Assembly: GCA_019894975.1 (NCBI GenBank)
Contig: JAGXNO010000019.1
Coordinates: 1 to 63,137, forward strand
DNA length: 63,137 nt
Direction: 5' to 3'
Source: Promethearchaeota archaeon
Lineage (GTDB): Archaea > Asgardarchaeota > Lokiarchaeia > Sigyniarchaeales > SOKP01
Shown: positions 8,181-17,184 of the stretch, one piece after another
Numbering within the stretch: the first letter of the stretch is position 1
Layout of the letters: each line of letters opens with the position of its first letter
Position numbers and translations under genes: made by a program
The notes under the pieces: model-generated
Told to the model about the DNA's origin: nothing
The model's input: the letters and a program-made list of their open reading frames with translations, nothing else
The model's database searches: none

Positions 8181-9182
8181 ATGGATTACTCTGACCTTAC
8201 AAACAATTTAATAAAAGGTAATACTCGTGCTGCAGCAAGACTGATTACTATCGTAGAAAATGATATTAATGCTGCAGAGGAGATTGTAAGTTCAATTTAC
8301 AAACACACGGGTAAAGCCTACATCCTAGGTATTACAGGTGCTCCTGGAACGGGAAAATCTACGTTTATATCAACATTAACTAAAAATTTCGTTGACAAAG
8401 GAAAGAAAGTTGGAATTATTTGTGTTGATCCGACATCTCCTTTAACGGGGGGAGCATTATTAGGAGACAGGATTCGTATGAAGCAACATTTTTCGTTAGA
8501 TAATGTTTTCATAAGAAGCATGGCTAATCGTGGACAATTAGGAGGATTAGCAAGAGCTACTGAAGATGCTATTAAAATATTAGATGCATATGGTAGTGAT
8601 ATTGTAATTGTAGAAACTGTGGGTGTCGGACAATCAGAAGTGGACATATTCAAATCAGCAATGACAGTTGTAGTGTTACTTGTTCCAGGATTAGGGGATG
8701 ATATTCAAGCTATTAAAGCAGGTATTATGGAAATTACAGATGTATTCGTTGTTAATAAAATGGATTTGCATGGAGCTGACAAAAAAGTATCTGATATTAT
8801 ACAGATGTTAGAATTCAGAAATAGCTATAAATACAATTCGTCAAATTTGAAGGATAAGTATGCTAAAATTCACCAATGGACTCCGGAAATTACTAAAGTG
8901 AATTCTAAAACAGGGGAAAATTTTGAAGTCCTTCTTGAGTTAATCAACAAACATAAGCTTTTTCTGGAAGAATCTGGTGTTATTTCAAGTTATCTGAAAA
9001 ATAGGATTACCAGTGAAACAATTCAGATTTTAAAACACAAATTAACTAAAAAACTGGAAGATCTCCTAAATTATGATGAGGAAATGGGAAAATATATCAA
9101 TCAGGCTGTTCAAAAATCGTTAGATCCCTATTCTATGGCGAATTTGATAATTAAAATGCTAGGTCTTGAGAAACAAAACTGA
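8181..9182 (+). CDS. meaB: MeaB/ArgK-type G-protein chaperone of methylmalonyl-CoA mutase
   Basis: This 333-residue protein has the SIMIBI-class GTPase motifs of MeaB: Walker A GAPGTGKST, CVDPTSPLTGGALLGDRIRM, the switch segment ETVGVGQSE, and the G4 box NKMD. MeaB uses GTP hydrolysis to gate adenosylcobalamin delivery to the mutase and to remove damaged cofactor. The start is 6 bp after the B12-subunit stop. It closes the operon; a convergent gene follows. A second, unrelated GTPase lies upstream in the same operon, which is unusual. Confidence 0.93.
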   Translation: MDYSDLTNNLIKGNTRAAARLITIVENDINAAEEIVSSIYKHTGKAYILGITGAPGTGKSTFISTLTKNFVDKGKKVGIICVDPTSPLTGGALLGDRIRMKQHFSLDNVFIRSMANRGQLGGLARATEDAIKILDAYGSDIVIVETVGVGQSEVDIFKSAMTVVVLLVPGLGDDIQAIKAGIMEITDVFVVNKMDLHGADKKVSDIIQMLEFRNSYKYNSSNLKDKYAKIHQWTPEITKVNSKTGENFEVLLELINKHKLFLEESGVISSYLKNRITSETIQILKHKLTKKLEDLLNYDEEMGKYINQAVQKSLDPYSMANLIIKMLGLEKQN

Positions 9183-9209
9183 AAAGAATAACTTTATTGA
9201 GAAAGAAAT

Positions 9210-9464
9210 TTAACTCTTTTTCTTTGGATCAACCCATTCAGAATAAATTTCTATAATTGTTAAAGAATTAGTTTGCTGACATTTCTCGCATTCTTCATCT
9301 GTTAATTTCTTAAATACAAAATCTCCTGGTTTAAACTCTCTAGAAAAATCTGCTTTGCAGTCACCACATTTTATAACACTGTGCTTTTTTTCCACAAGAT
9401 TTTTCTTTCTGTCTAAAACATCACCAATAGCCGGGATTGGTGGAAGCATTGGCTCATCACTCAT
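9210..9464 (-). CDS. Small zinc-ribbon protein
   Basis: This 84-residue protein contains CGDC and CEKC spaced about 25 residues apart, a four-cysteine arrangement expected to bind one zinc ion. The rest is charged and has no signal peptide or membrane segment. It lies convergent to meaB and upstream of, but not overlapping, the HtpX-like gene on the same strand (198 bp gap). I do not recognise a named family. A nucleic-acid or protein-binding adaptor role is possible but unproven. Confidence 0.6.
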   Translation of the reverse strand: MSDEPMLPPIPAIGDVLDRKKNLVEKKHSVIKCGDCKADFSREFKPGDFVFKKLTDEECEKCQQTNSLTIIEIYSEWVDPKKKS

Positions 9465-9662
9465 AATAGGTTAACCTTACTTAGTTTTTCAAGAATCTAT
9501 TTATTTATTTAAAAGAATATTCCTTTTTGGTTTACTGAATTAAATTTTTATTTTATTTGCGTATTCTTATTAAAATTATGTTATAAAAAAAACCAATCCT
9601 AATAATCTTTTAGCTTTAATTCTAAAAATATAAAATAAAAGTAAGAGAAAAAAAATGTGATT

Positions 9663-11354
9663 TTAGATTACAAACCAGTAGTAAAAGCAAACTGCTCCAA
9701 GAATAAATGCTAATGCTGCCCAGAAATATCTGAAATGTTTGGCATAATTTCTGTGTCTGCGACCTTGTTCAGTTTCGATGGTATCAACTTGAATATATGG
9801 GATAGGTCCTCTTCTAAACCATCCTTTGATTCTAACTTTCTGCCCTACTATTCTTCTTACAGTCCTAAGAGAGAATATCATATCTACGATGCGAATACCA
9901 AACCTATAATCAACATATAGCAAGCCTGTATCGTCTTTGAAATACATATCGTCACTAAGAATATACCCCGCAATTCCTTTTCCTATAATTTCTCCCTCTA
10001 TGATAGCTGGTACTGACCTCATTGGACTTGCTTTTACATTCGTGACAAGATCAACAACTCGTTTTGCTTCAAAACCACTCCTATACATGTATTTCGTTTT
10101 GATTAGTGAACCAAAACCAATTAAATAGAATCCTGCTGCCCACATTAGTAGCATAAATTGGGGTGTCAAAAAGGATACAGTAATGATTTCAAAAAGAGTT
10201 AAGATCCAGACAGTTGTGAATCCAAGGAGTATAAGAAAGATAAGAGTAGGAAGTGTTTTCATAAATATATCCCAGAGGAACTCGTCCCATAGTGTTTTTC
10301 CAGCTTGTTGCTCTTTTAGTTCTTTCGCTCTTGAGAAATCAATTTCCGGCTTTTTACCATAAAATTCACACTGTTCATTTAAGCGTTGTATTCTTCTTGC
10401 GGGTAATGGATGAGTTGAAAACATTTGAAAGTATTTTGCCCAAGGGTTATATAAATCCCATGCAGCAGCTAATTCAATTGCATCCATAGATTGCACAGTT
10501 GTAGTGCTTAAGGTTGTACTACTTAAACCGATTATACCTAAACCCTTTGCGGTTTTTGGATCAAATATTCCTAATCCCCTAAGTGCTCGAGCTTTTGATT
10601 TGTTCCTTTCTTTAACATCACCTTGAGCTAATAAACCGTATGCAATTTTGACTAAACCAGTTGATAACGCATTAGGATCTTCCAATACTTCTGCACTATG
10701 CTGATCTGCATAATACTCACGAACTCTACTTACAATAAGCGATATCAAATAACCCACGTAGTAACTAATGTATGACAATACTAAGACTACAACTAACAAA
10801 AGTGCTAAAGCGTTGCCTTTATCATCACTTGAACGTCTTCTTCCTGAGAACCACATAGTATAACGAGCCCAATTTGCAATTGCTAAAAATACCATAGGGA
10901 TAGCAAAAACTATCGTCATAATTATGAAGTCTGAATGCACCACATGACCTAATTCATGTGCAAATACCGCATTTTGTTCTTTTTTATTTAGGAATTCTAA
11001 TATTCCATCGCTCATTACGACTCTAGCTGAATTTTTAGACCATCCAAAAGTAAACGCATTAGGGGCTCGATCATGGATAATCCCAAGTCGAGGTATCTTT
11101 ATCCCATTATAAGCGACTACTTTATCAAGGGAATCAGCTAAATGTGGGTATCGGGCTGCAAATTCCTCATAAGGAATCCAATCAATTCTGTACATCCACC
11201 CTACAAACAAAGGAGATATCCCGTATTGAACCAGTATCATAACTAATGTGAGTGCAATCATAAATATTAAGCCGAATAAGTTAGAGGGTAAAAACCATAC
11301 ACCAATTGCGAAGACAATTGCGTAAAGAAGTGCAAATAAGGCAGTTATAGCCAA
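9663..11354 (-). CDS. HtpX-like M48 membrane metalloprotease with OB-like C-terminal extension
   Basis: Two N-terminal membrane segments (residues ~3-20 and ~26-45) precede an M48 peptidase domain with the zinc motif HELGH at 133-137, a third hydrophobic segment, and the later glutamate region (REYYADQHSAEVLEDPN). This is the HtpX/Ste24 type of membrane protein quality-control protease. At 563 residues it is about twice the usual HtpX length. The extension has two further membrane segments (~380-430), then a soluble beta-rich domain (~460-540, starting near VPAIIEGEIIGKG), and a last hydrophobic segment at the very C-terminus. The neighbourhood is grpE and dnaK, so a proteostasis role fits. 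Substrates are unknown. Confidence 0.85.
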   Translation of the reverse strand: MAITALFALLYAIVFAIGVWFLPSNLFGLIFMIALTLVMILVQYGISPLFVGWMYRIDWIPYEEFAARYPHLADSLDKVVAYNGIKIPRLGIIHDRAPNAFTFGWSKNSARVVMSDGILEFLNKKEQNAVFAHELGHVVHSDFIIMTIVFAIPMVFLAIANWARYTMWFSGRRRSSDDKGNALALLLVVVLVLSYISYYVGYLISLIVSRVREYYADQHSAEVLEDPNALSTGLVKIAYGLLAQGDVKERNKSKARALRGLGIFDPKTAKGLGIIGLSSTTLSTTTVQSMDAIELAAAWDLYNPWAKYFQMFSTHPLPARRIQRLNEQCEFYGKKPEIDFSRAKELKEQQAGKTLWDEFLWDIFMKTLPTLIFLILLGFTTVWILTLFEIITVSFLTPQFMLLMWAAGFYLIGFGSLIKTKYMYRSGFEAKRVVDLVTNVKASPMRSVPAIIEGEIIGKGIAGYILSDDMYFKDDTGLLYVDYRFGIRIVDMIFSLRTVRRIVGQKVRIKGWFRRGPIPYIQVDTIETEQGRRHRNYAKHFRYFWAALAFILGAVCFYYWFVI

Positions 11355-11534
11355 TCCTGAAGCTAATTTTAATCCTATTATATTTCACCTATAATTAGTA
11401 AAATCTCTTAATTTTTTTAGTATAAATTTCCCTAATTTATTATTAAATAGGGATCTATGTATTATAGAAAAACCAAATTAATATTCTTTTAGGTTTAATA
11501 CAAAAAAAGTCTAATTATTAAGGAGAATTAAGAC

Positions 11535-12392
11535 TTAAGAAGATTTTTCGTGTTCCTTGTCTTTTTTATGCTTTTTTGATTTCTTTTCTTTAATTTCTTT
11601 TTCATGAGTTTCTTCTTCAGGTCCAACATCTTTTAAATCAGATTCTTCAGATTCTACTTCTTCAGCCACTTCTTCAACTACTTCTTCCTTGGGTTCTGGT
11701 TCAGGGGGTTTAGGTTTTCGTGAAACTATTACTTTAGTATAGCGAATAACCTCCTTACCATATTTAAAACCGTCTTGAACAATTTCTATTATGCTATTCT
11801 CTGGTATTTCTTCTTTTTCGACTGATGTTAACGCCTCATGGAGACCATAATCGAAAGGATCATTGATTTTTACTTCAATTGGTTCAGCACCATAAGACTT
11901 GAAGATACTCATAAATTGGGTGTAAAACCCACTGAGAATACTTTTTTCTGTTTCATTTGCAGTCTCCATTGCTTTCTTAAACGAGTCATATAATGGTAAG
12001 AAATTCTTTAGAACTGAGGCAGTATATTGAGTTCTTAGGTCTTGTCGAGATTTATTCCAGCGCTTCTGAGCATTTTCAAATTCAGCTTGTAAGTGCATGT
12101 ATTTTCTCTTGGCCTCATCGTTTTCCTTTTGTAAATTTTGAGCTTTATCTTTAATTTCTATAAGTTCTTTTTCTAAGTTCTTAATATCTTCAAGACACTT
12201 TTCTTTAGAAAAATATTCTAACTCATGATGCTCTTTTTCTTCCAATCGCTTAATTTCTTCTGGTTTTTGTTCAATTTTTAAATTACTCTTATCTTCATGT
12301 TTTTCAGATTGATTTACTACTTTACTTTCAGAAGCGCGATTATTTCCATTCTCGGCCGTTTCACTTGAACTATTTTTATTCTCTTCTGTCAT
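11535..12392 (-). CDS. grpE: GrpE nucleotide-exchange factor of DnaK
   Basis: This 285-residue protein has a long charged N-terminal coiled-coil (residues ~60-130, with KYMHLQAEFENAQKRW), the GrpE head region (NFLPLYDSFKKAME) and the C-terminal beta domain (PFDYGLHEALTSVE; VQDGFKYGKEVIRYTKVIVSR). GrpE releases ADP from DnaK. It is longer than the ~200-residue norm because of an acidic N-terminal leader and a low-complexity Glu/Lys tail after residue ~225. It is divergent from dnaK; the 226-bp gap between them holds both promoters. The protease gene htpX lies downstream on the same strand. Confidence 0.92.
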   Translation of the reverse strand: MTEENKNSSSETAENGNNRASESKVVNQSEKHEDKSNLKIEQKPEEIKRLEEKEHHELEYFSKEKCLEDIKNLEKELIEIKDKAQNLQKENDEAKRKYMHLQAEFENAQKRWNKSRQDLRTQYTASVLKNFLPLYDSFKKAMETANETEKSILSGFYTQFMSIFKSYGAEPIEVKINDPFDYGLHEALTSVEKEEIPENSIIEIVQDGFKYGKEVIRYTKVIVSRKPKPPEPEPKEEVVEEVAEEVESEESDLKDVGPEEETHEKEIKEKKSKKHKKDKEHEKSS

Positions 12393-12618
12393 TCTAGTTC
12401 CTTCAGAATTATACCTGTATTATATGATTAAAAATTGATTTTATTTTTTATTTTTTATGATATTGGGACTTTATAAATAAAATTTTTAATTCTTATTTAA
12501 TTAATATTTAATTAACAATAGTAGATTTACAAATTTATAAACATTAAATTATTAAATATTCGAAAACCATTGAAATTTAGTAATACTCATAATTCGAAGT
12601 ATAAAAGATGAGTGCAAT
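12393..12618. promoter_or_regulatory. Divergent grpE/dnaK promoter region
   Basis: This 226-bp non-coding gap lies between two heat-shock genes that face away from each other. It is extremely AT-rich, with several TATA-like strings (TTTATAAAT near 12532; AAGTATAAAAG just before the dnaK ATG). I see no clear long inverted repeat that would define a regulator site. Confidence 0.5.
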
Positions 12619-14637
12619 ATGAGTGAAGAAGAAAAAAAAGAAGAACCTAAAAAAACTACTCACAAAGAAAAAATCGTTGGAATAGACTTAGGGACATCTA
12701 ATAGCGCTTGTGCCGTTTTAAGTGCTACAGGACAACCAGAAATAATTCCTGCCGCTGAAGGTCGTACATTAGGAGGTAAAGCTTTTCCTTCATATGTTGC
12801 GTTTGATGATAGTGGCCGCAAGATTGTAGGTGAACCCGCACGAAGACAGGCTGTAAGTAATCCCGATGGGACTATAACCGCTATAAAACGAAAAATGGGA
12901 ACGTCTTATAAAGCAAAATTAAAAGTAGGGGATAAAACTCAAGAATTTTCACCTGAAGAAATTTCTGCAATGATTCTCAAGAAAATTAAGACTGATGCTT
13001 CCGCCTATTTGGGTGAGGAAGTAAAGAAAGCAGTCATCACTGTACCTGCTTATTTTAATGATGCCCAACGAACTGCGACTAAAAATGCCGGGGAAATCGC
13101 TGGATTAGAAGTTGTGCGTATGATTAATGAACCAACCGCAGCGTGCTTGGCTTATGGTCTTGATAAAGATACCAAGGATAAACTCTTCAAGATTTGTGTT
13201 CTGGACCTTGGAGGCGGTACATTCGATATCACAATCATGGAATACGGTTCTGGGGTCGTGGAAGTTATGTCAACAGCAGGGGACACTCAATTGGGAGGTA
13301 CTGACATGGATAATGCTATTATCGATTGGGTCACTGAAGAATTTAAAAATAAAGAGGGAATTGATTTAAAAGGTGATAGTAAAGCGTGGATACGAATTAA
13401 AGACGCAGGTGAAAAGGCAAAAATTGAGTTATCAACAACTTTAACAACTACACTAAATCTACCTTACTTATCACAAAAAGAAGGTAACCCAGTACATTTA
13501 ACCATGGAACTTAGCAGAGCGAAATTAGAATCCTTAATTGAGCCTACGCTTAAAAGACTTGATCCAATAATGCGAAGAGCTGTATCTGATGCAAAAATTT
13601 CTGTAAATGAAGTAGATAAAATAATTCTAGTCGGTGGTCCTACTCGAATGCCTTCTGTCCAGGAAAGATTTAAGAAATTCTTTGGAAGAGAACCAGAACA
13701 CTCAGTTGATCCGATGGAATGTGTGGCAATAGGAGCAGCCATTCAAGGAGGTATTATTGCGGGAGATGTAGAAGACCTGCTATTATTAGATGTTACTCCA
13801 TTATCATTAGGGGTTGAGACCCTAGGGGGAGTTTTTACTAAGTTAATAGAAAGAAATGCTACAATTCCAACGGAAAAAAGCCAAGTTTTTAGCACAGCAG
13901 CAGATAATCAACCTGCAGTGACAATAAACGTTTTGCAAGGAGAACGAGCAATGGCTAAAGATAATATCCCGTTAGGGATGTTTCATTTGACAGGAATTCC
14001 ACCTGCTCCTCGAGGTATTCCACAAATCGAGGTAAAATTTTCTATTGATGCGGATGGAATAGTTCATGTCAATGCGAAAGATCTTGGTACAGGGAAAGAG
14101 ACAGGAATTACAGTAACCGGAGCTCAAGGATTAACCCCTGAAGAAATACAAGAAAAAGTTCAAACAGCTTCACAATTTGAAGAAGAAGACCAGAAAGTAA
14201 AAGAACTAGTTGAAGCAAAGAATACAGCCGACTCCATGATTTATCAAACTCGCAAATTAATAGAAGATAATAAAGATAAAATTCAGGATAACGAAAAGCA
14301 GGAAATTGAAACCGCAATTGGAGCATTAGAAGAAGATGTCAAATCTGAGGATACCGGTCGAATTAAAATGGGAATTGAAAATCTACAGAAATCAATGTAT
14401 AGCTTTTCTGAAAGAATTTATCAGACACAATCTCAAGACCAAGTGTACCAACAAGCCGCTGATCAGGCTCAGAGAGCCGCTGGGGGTATGGCTGGTGCTC
14501 CATCAGGTGGTATGGGGACGCCTCCTCCAGGAGGTATGGGTGGAGCGACAGGAGATGGTGGTGCTACCTACAAGAAAGAAAAAGAAGACGAAGAAAAGAA
14601 GAAGAAAGTCGTAGACGTTGATTGGGATGAGGATTGA
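12619..14637 (+). CDS. dnaK: Hsp70 chaperone DnaK
   Basis: This 672-residue protein shows all Hsp70 signatures: [14 protein letters not shown] (phosphate 1), [15 protein letters not shown] (phosphate 2), [14 protein letters not shown] (adenosine), the [14 protein letters not shown] linker/substrate domain start, and the ERAMAKDN region. The C-terminus is a Gly/Met/Pro-rich segment followed by a Lys/Glu run and a WDED end. This layout is close to bacterial DnaK, as in archaea that acquired the system by transfer. GrpE is encoded divergently, and DnaJ lies 21 kb away at 35758. A short charged N-terminal extension (about 20 residues) precedes the ATPase domain. Confidence 0.96.
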   Translation: MSEEEKKEEPKKTTHKEKIVGIDLGTSNSACAVLSATGQPEIIPAAEGRTLGGKAFPSYVAFDDSGRKIVGEPARRQAVSNPDGTITAIKRKMGTSYKAKLKVGDKTQEFSPEEISAMILKKIKTDASAYLGEEVKKAVITVPAYFNDAQRTATKNAGEIAGLEVVRMINEPTAACLAYGLDKDTKDKLFKICVLDLGGGTFDITIMEYGSGVVEVMSTAGDTQLGGTDMDNAIIDWVTEEFKNKEGIDLKGDSKAWIRIKDAGEKAKIELSTTLTTTLNLPYLSQKEGNPVHLTMELSRAKLESLIEPTLKRLDPIMRRAVSDAKISVNEVDKIILVGGPTRMPSVQERFKKFFGREPEHSVDPMECVAIGAAIQGGIIAGDVEDLLLLDVTPLSLGVETLGGVFTKLIERNATIPTEKSQVFSTAADNQPAVTINVLQGERAMAKDNIPLGMFHLTGIPPAPRGIPQIEVKFSIDADGIVHVNAKDLGTGKETGITVTGAQGLTPEEIQEKVQTASQFEEEDQKVKELVEAKNTADSMIYQTRKLIEDNKDKIQDNEKQEIETAIGALEEDVKSEDTGRIKMGIENLQKSMYSFSERIYQTQSQDQVYQQAADQAQRAAGGMAGAPSGGMGTPPPGGMGGATGDGGATYKKEKEDEEKKKKVVDVDWDED

Positions 14638-14755
14638 ATCTATTCCATCTATTTGGGCGATCTCCGCGAATCTGTCTTTAAAGCAATTATTTTTTTACAT
14701 TTTTTATACTTTCTAAGATAAGTTATCCATTGAATTTTCAAATAATGGTGTTTAG

Positions 14756-15394
14756 TTATTTTTCCCTTTTTTTATTATATGCGGGAAAATCAAGTTGATC
14801 TATATCATAAACATCAAAATATTTTAAAGATTTAAGTTTGAAAATTAATTTTGGTGTTGAATCAAAACAATTCCCGCGTAGATATAATTTTTGTAGTTTT
14901 TGTAAATTTTCAAAGGATTTAGGAAGAGTTGTTAAATTACACCCACTCAAGTCTAATACCTTTAGATTTTTTAAGTTTCCGAAAGATGTAGGTAGAAAGT
15001 CTATACCACCTCCACTTAAATCTAACGTCCTTAAATGTTTTAAATTTCCAATAGATTCAGGAAGGTAGGGTAATTTCACTCCGGAAATCCATATTTTTTC
15101 TAAATGATTGTGTTGAACTCTATAAGCATTAAAAATTTCTTCATGATATCCAAAGTCAATTATCAATTGTTCTGATATAATATTTTGCATATCAAGTAAA
15201 GCTTTAGCCTCCAATGGAGGAAGCGTTTCTTGAAAAAATTCAAAAATTCTTTTATCCAGTTTCTCCCCAAATCCATGATATTCATATGATTTTTTTTGAA
15301 GACTTTTGCAGATATTCTTAAAAATGTTAAGTTTTTGATTCCTTAATAAGCTATAAAAATCTGCGGGTAACTGTTGGCTCTCCTTCGGTTTCTT
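14756..15394 (-). pseudogene. Leucine-rich-repeat protein, 5'-truncated
   Basis: The frame is open from 15394 to the stop at 14756, but the first plausible starts are TTG 15214 and ATG 15190. The readable C-terminal part has four or five LRR units of about 23 residues (for example LPESIGNLKHLRTLDLSG, LPTSFGNLKNLKVLDLSG, LPKSFENLQKLQKLYLRG). Upstream of the TTG the same frame continues as a plausible helical region (FGEKLDKRIFEFFQE), which runs without a start codon into the 3' end of a glycyl-radical-enzyme fragment. I therefore read it as a gene that lost its 5' end at a junction near 15350. LRR proteins are common in Asgard genomes. A short functional protein from 15214 is still possible. 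Confidence 0.55.
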
Positions 15395-15524
15395 TCATTA
15401 TTCTAGTTTCAATACGTGCCCTTTCAATCGAAGCAGTTGGTTTAAGGTGGAGAAATTCTTCTCTAAGTCGTTCAACCCTAGATGATGATTCATTCATGAA
15501 AACCTTATTTATTGCTTGAACCAT
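15351..15524 (-). pseudogene. Glycyl-radical enzyme (pyruvate formate-lyase family), N-terminal fragment
   Basis: A 57-residue frame starts at ATG 15524. It contains SRVERLREEFLHLKPTASI followed by ERARIETRIMKETEGEPTV and then RRF. This is the conserved N-terminal substrate-domain opening of pyruvate formate-lyase/dehydratase-type glycyl radical enzymes (RxxRLRE...ERARxxTxxxKETEGEP). The frame then stops (TAG at 15351-15353), and none of the remaining ~750 residues, including the glycyl loop, is present. The next frame downstream is an LRR protein. It is a clear remnant left by deletion or rearrangement; no activating enzyme gene is nearby. Confidence 0.75.
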
Positions 15525-15657
15525 TAAAAACCCATCATAGAATATAGCAGAAGTTAAATTATTGTTAATATATAATAAGGACTATTTAAAACTTATTATT
15601 TGCTTCTATTAGTTCCTGTCGGGGTTTAAATTAACAAAATATGAGAAAAAAAGAATT

Positions 15658-16410
15658 TTAGTTGTTTTGAATCTTGTTTCTTAGTTTGACTAAGCGATCG
15701 GGAAAATTTGACATCACAGCATCTACGTATTGACCTTTATAATTCATATTTAAAAATTTTTCTATCGATCTATTAAAGAGTAATCCCCACACACAGAATT
15801 TAAAGCCGTTGTCTTTTACTAATTTAAATAATTCAAAAGTAGCAAAATTATACTTCACATTAATCCCTTGGATATTTAGATCTCTCATACTCTCCAATTC
15901 GAGATGTTCCTCCTCATTATTTGCATACTTTAGAAATATAGTATTAATCAAGGTTACGTTTTTATCGAATTCTCTAATTTTACCGAAGATATCAGGTAGG
16001 AGGGAACCATCCATTGCCGTTTTCGCTAGCTCAATTTTATCAATTACTTTAAATTTTCTCGCAATTTCAATTATTTTTATGCCAATTTCAGGGTCTCGTA
16101 AATCAAAATTATAGCGAATATTCTGATTTTTAAATTCACTGAATAATTCAGGAAGAGTTAGAATTGATTCATTATTATCTAATCTTAGAGTTCTGATCTC
16201 GCTACTATCTAACTCATTAATGGGTACATATCCTCCATTTTTTCTTAGTTTTTGCTGAAAGCATAAAAATATTTCACCATCTTTAGACAATTGTGCTTCG
16301 GTTTTAATACCATCAACCCCCATATCAATTGCTTTTCTAAATGAGGACATGGAATTTTCGATATCTCTAAAACCCGCTCCTCTATGGCCCCACACAAAAG
16401 TTTTATTCAT
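15658..16410 (-). CDS. Glycerophosphodiester phosphodiesterase-like protein, probably inactive
   Basis: The protein has the GDPD TIM-barrel opening WGHRGAG, the EN pair (DIENSMSSFRKAIDMG) and GVDGI. The positions that normally read ELD (metal ligands) and HD (catalytic His) are replaced: the sequence runs GIKTEAQLSKDG and FLCFQQ instead. The first His is retained (residue 9 from this start), but two ligands and the second His are not, so phosphodiesterase activity is doubtful. The ATG at 16410 (MNKTFVWG) is a better start than the upstream one at 16425, because homology begins there. It overlaps the end of the zinc-ribbon/SCP2 gene by 8 bp, so the two are coupled. Confidence 0.75.
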   Translation of the reverse strand: MNKTFVWGHRGAGFRDIENSMSSFRKAIDMGVDGIKTEAQLSKDGEIFLCFQQKLRKNGGYVPINELDSSEIRTLRLDNNESILTLPELFSEFKNQNIRYNFDLRDPEIGIKIIEIARKFKVIDKIELAKTAMDGSLLPDIFGKIREFDKNVTLINTIFLKYANNEEEHLELESMRDLNIQGINVKYNFATFELFKLVKDNGFKFCVWGLLFNRSIEKFLNMNYKGQYVDAVMSNFPDRLVKLRNKIQNN

Positions 16411-16942
16411 TGTACACCACCTCAACTTCTTGATTAATTTCTAAAATTAGTTCAAGTAAATCAATATATACAACAAAATATTGAAGATCTCCTTCGACTT
16501 TTAGATTTCCCTTGAAGAATTCACTATAACTATCTCTTCTTCCAGCAAGGATATCACTCCATACTTCCTGAGAGCATTTAATGTCAATAGTTGCATTATT
16601 ATTCTCACCTTTTCCAACTATAAATTTACCGTTCCCAAATTCTACCCAATAAGTAAAATCTGGATTTTCTAATCTAGTCTGAACAACGTTCGTTTTCAAC
16701 TCATCTAATTCTTGACGAAGTTCTAGATTTTCTTCCGATAAGCGCTCAAATCCATGAAAAACTTCTAGGATGCTACTATTGATACAACAATTTTCACAGA
16801 GAAAATTATCAAACGATACAACTCCGCATCTACCCATATCACATTCCCATTTATTAGTTTCACTGTTTACTGAAATATTTTGTCCACATTGTAGTGGTAC
16901 AGTCTCTATTTTTTTGCCACAATTTGTACATACTAAGCTCAT
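16403..16942 (-). CDS. Zinc-ribbon + SCP2-like lipid-binding protein
   Basis: This 179-residue protein starts with a Cys-rich zinc-binding head (CTNCGKK, then CDMGRCG and CENCC within 50 residues) and a short coiled-coil (~65-85, SEENLELRQELDELK). It ends in a domain resembling SCP2/sterol-carrier proteins: WVEFGNGKFIVGKGE, then the IKCSQEVWSDILAG and EFFKGNLKVEGDLQYF stretches typical of SCP2. SCP2 domains bind lipids or acyl chains in a hydrophobic tunnel. The coupled downstream gene is GDPD-like, so a lipid-related role for the pair is a reasonable inference. The zinc-ribbon/SCP2 combination is unusual. Confidence 0.65.
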   Translation of the reverse strand: MSLVCTNCGKKIETVPLQCGQNISVNSETNKWECDMGRCGVVSFDNFLCENCCINSSILEVFHGFERLSEENLELRQELDELKTNVVQTRLENPDFTYWVEFGNGKFIVGKGENNNATIDIKCSQEVWSDILAGRRDSYSEFFKGNLKVEGDLQYFVVYIDLLELILEINQEVEVVYNE

Positions 16943-17184
16943 TTAATATTCACCTTTAATTATCTTTTATTCACTAACTATAAGGTAAAATTGAACTACA
17001 GTTCTTAAACGTCTTTACTATATTCTATTTAAATAAATTCAGAATAGTAGATTTGAGAAAGGTTAAATTAGAAAAATTTTAATAAGTTATTAATATATTT
17101 TGAGATCTCTTGCCTAAACGAATTGATTTGAGTAAATCTTAAGAAGTATTTATTTGTAGATTGAATTATATAAAAAAAAAGAAT

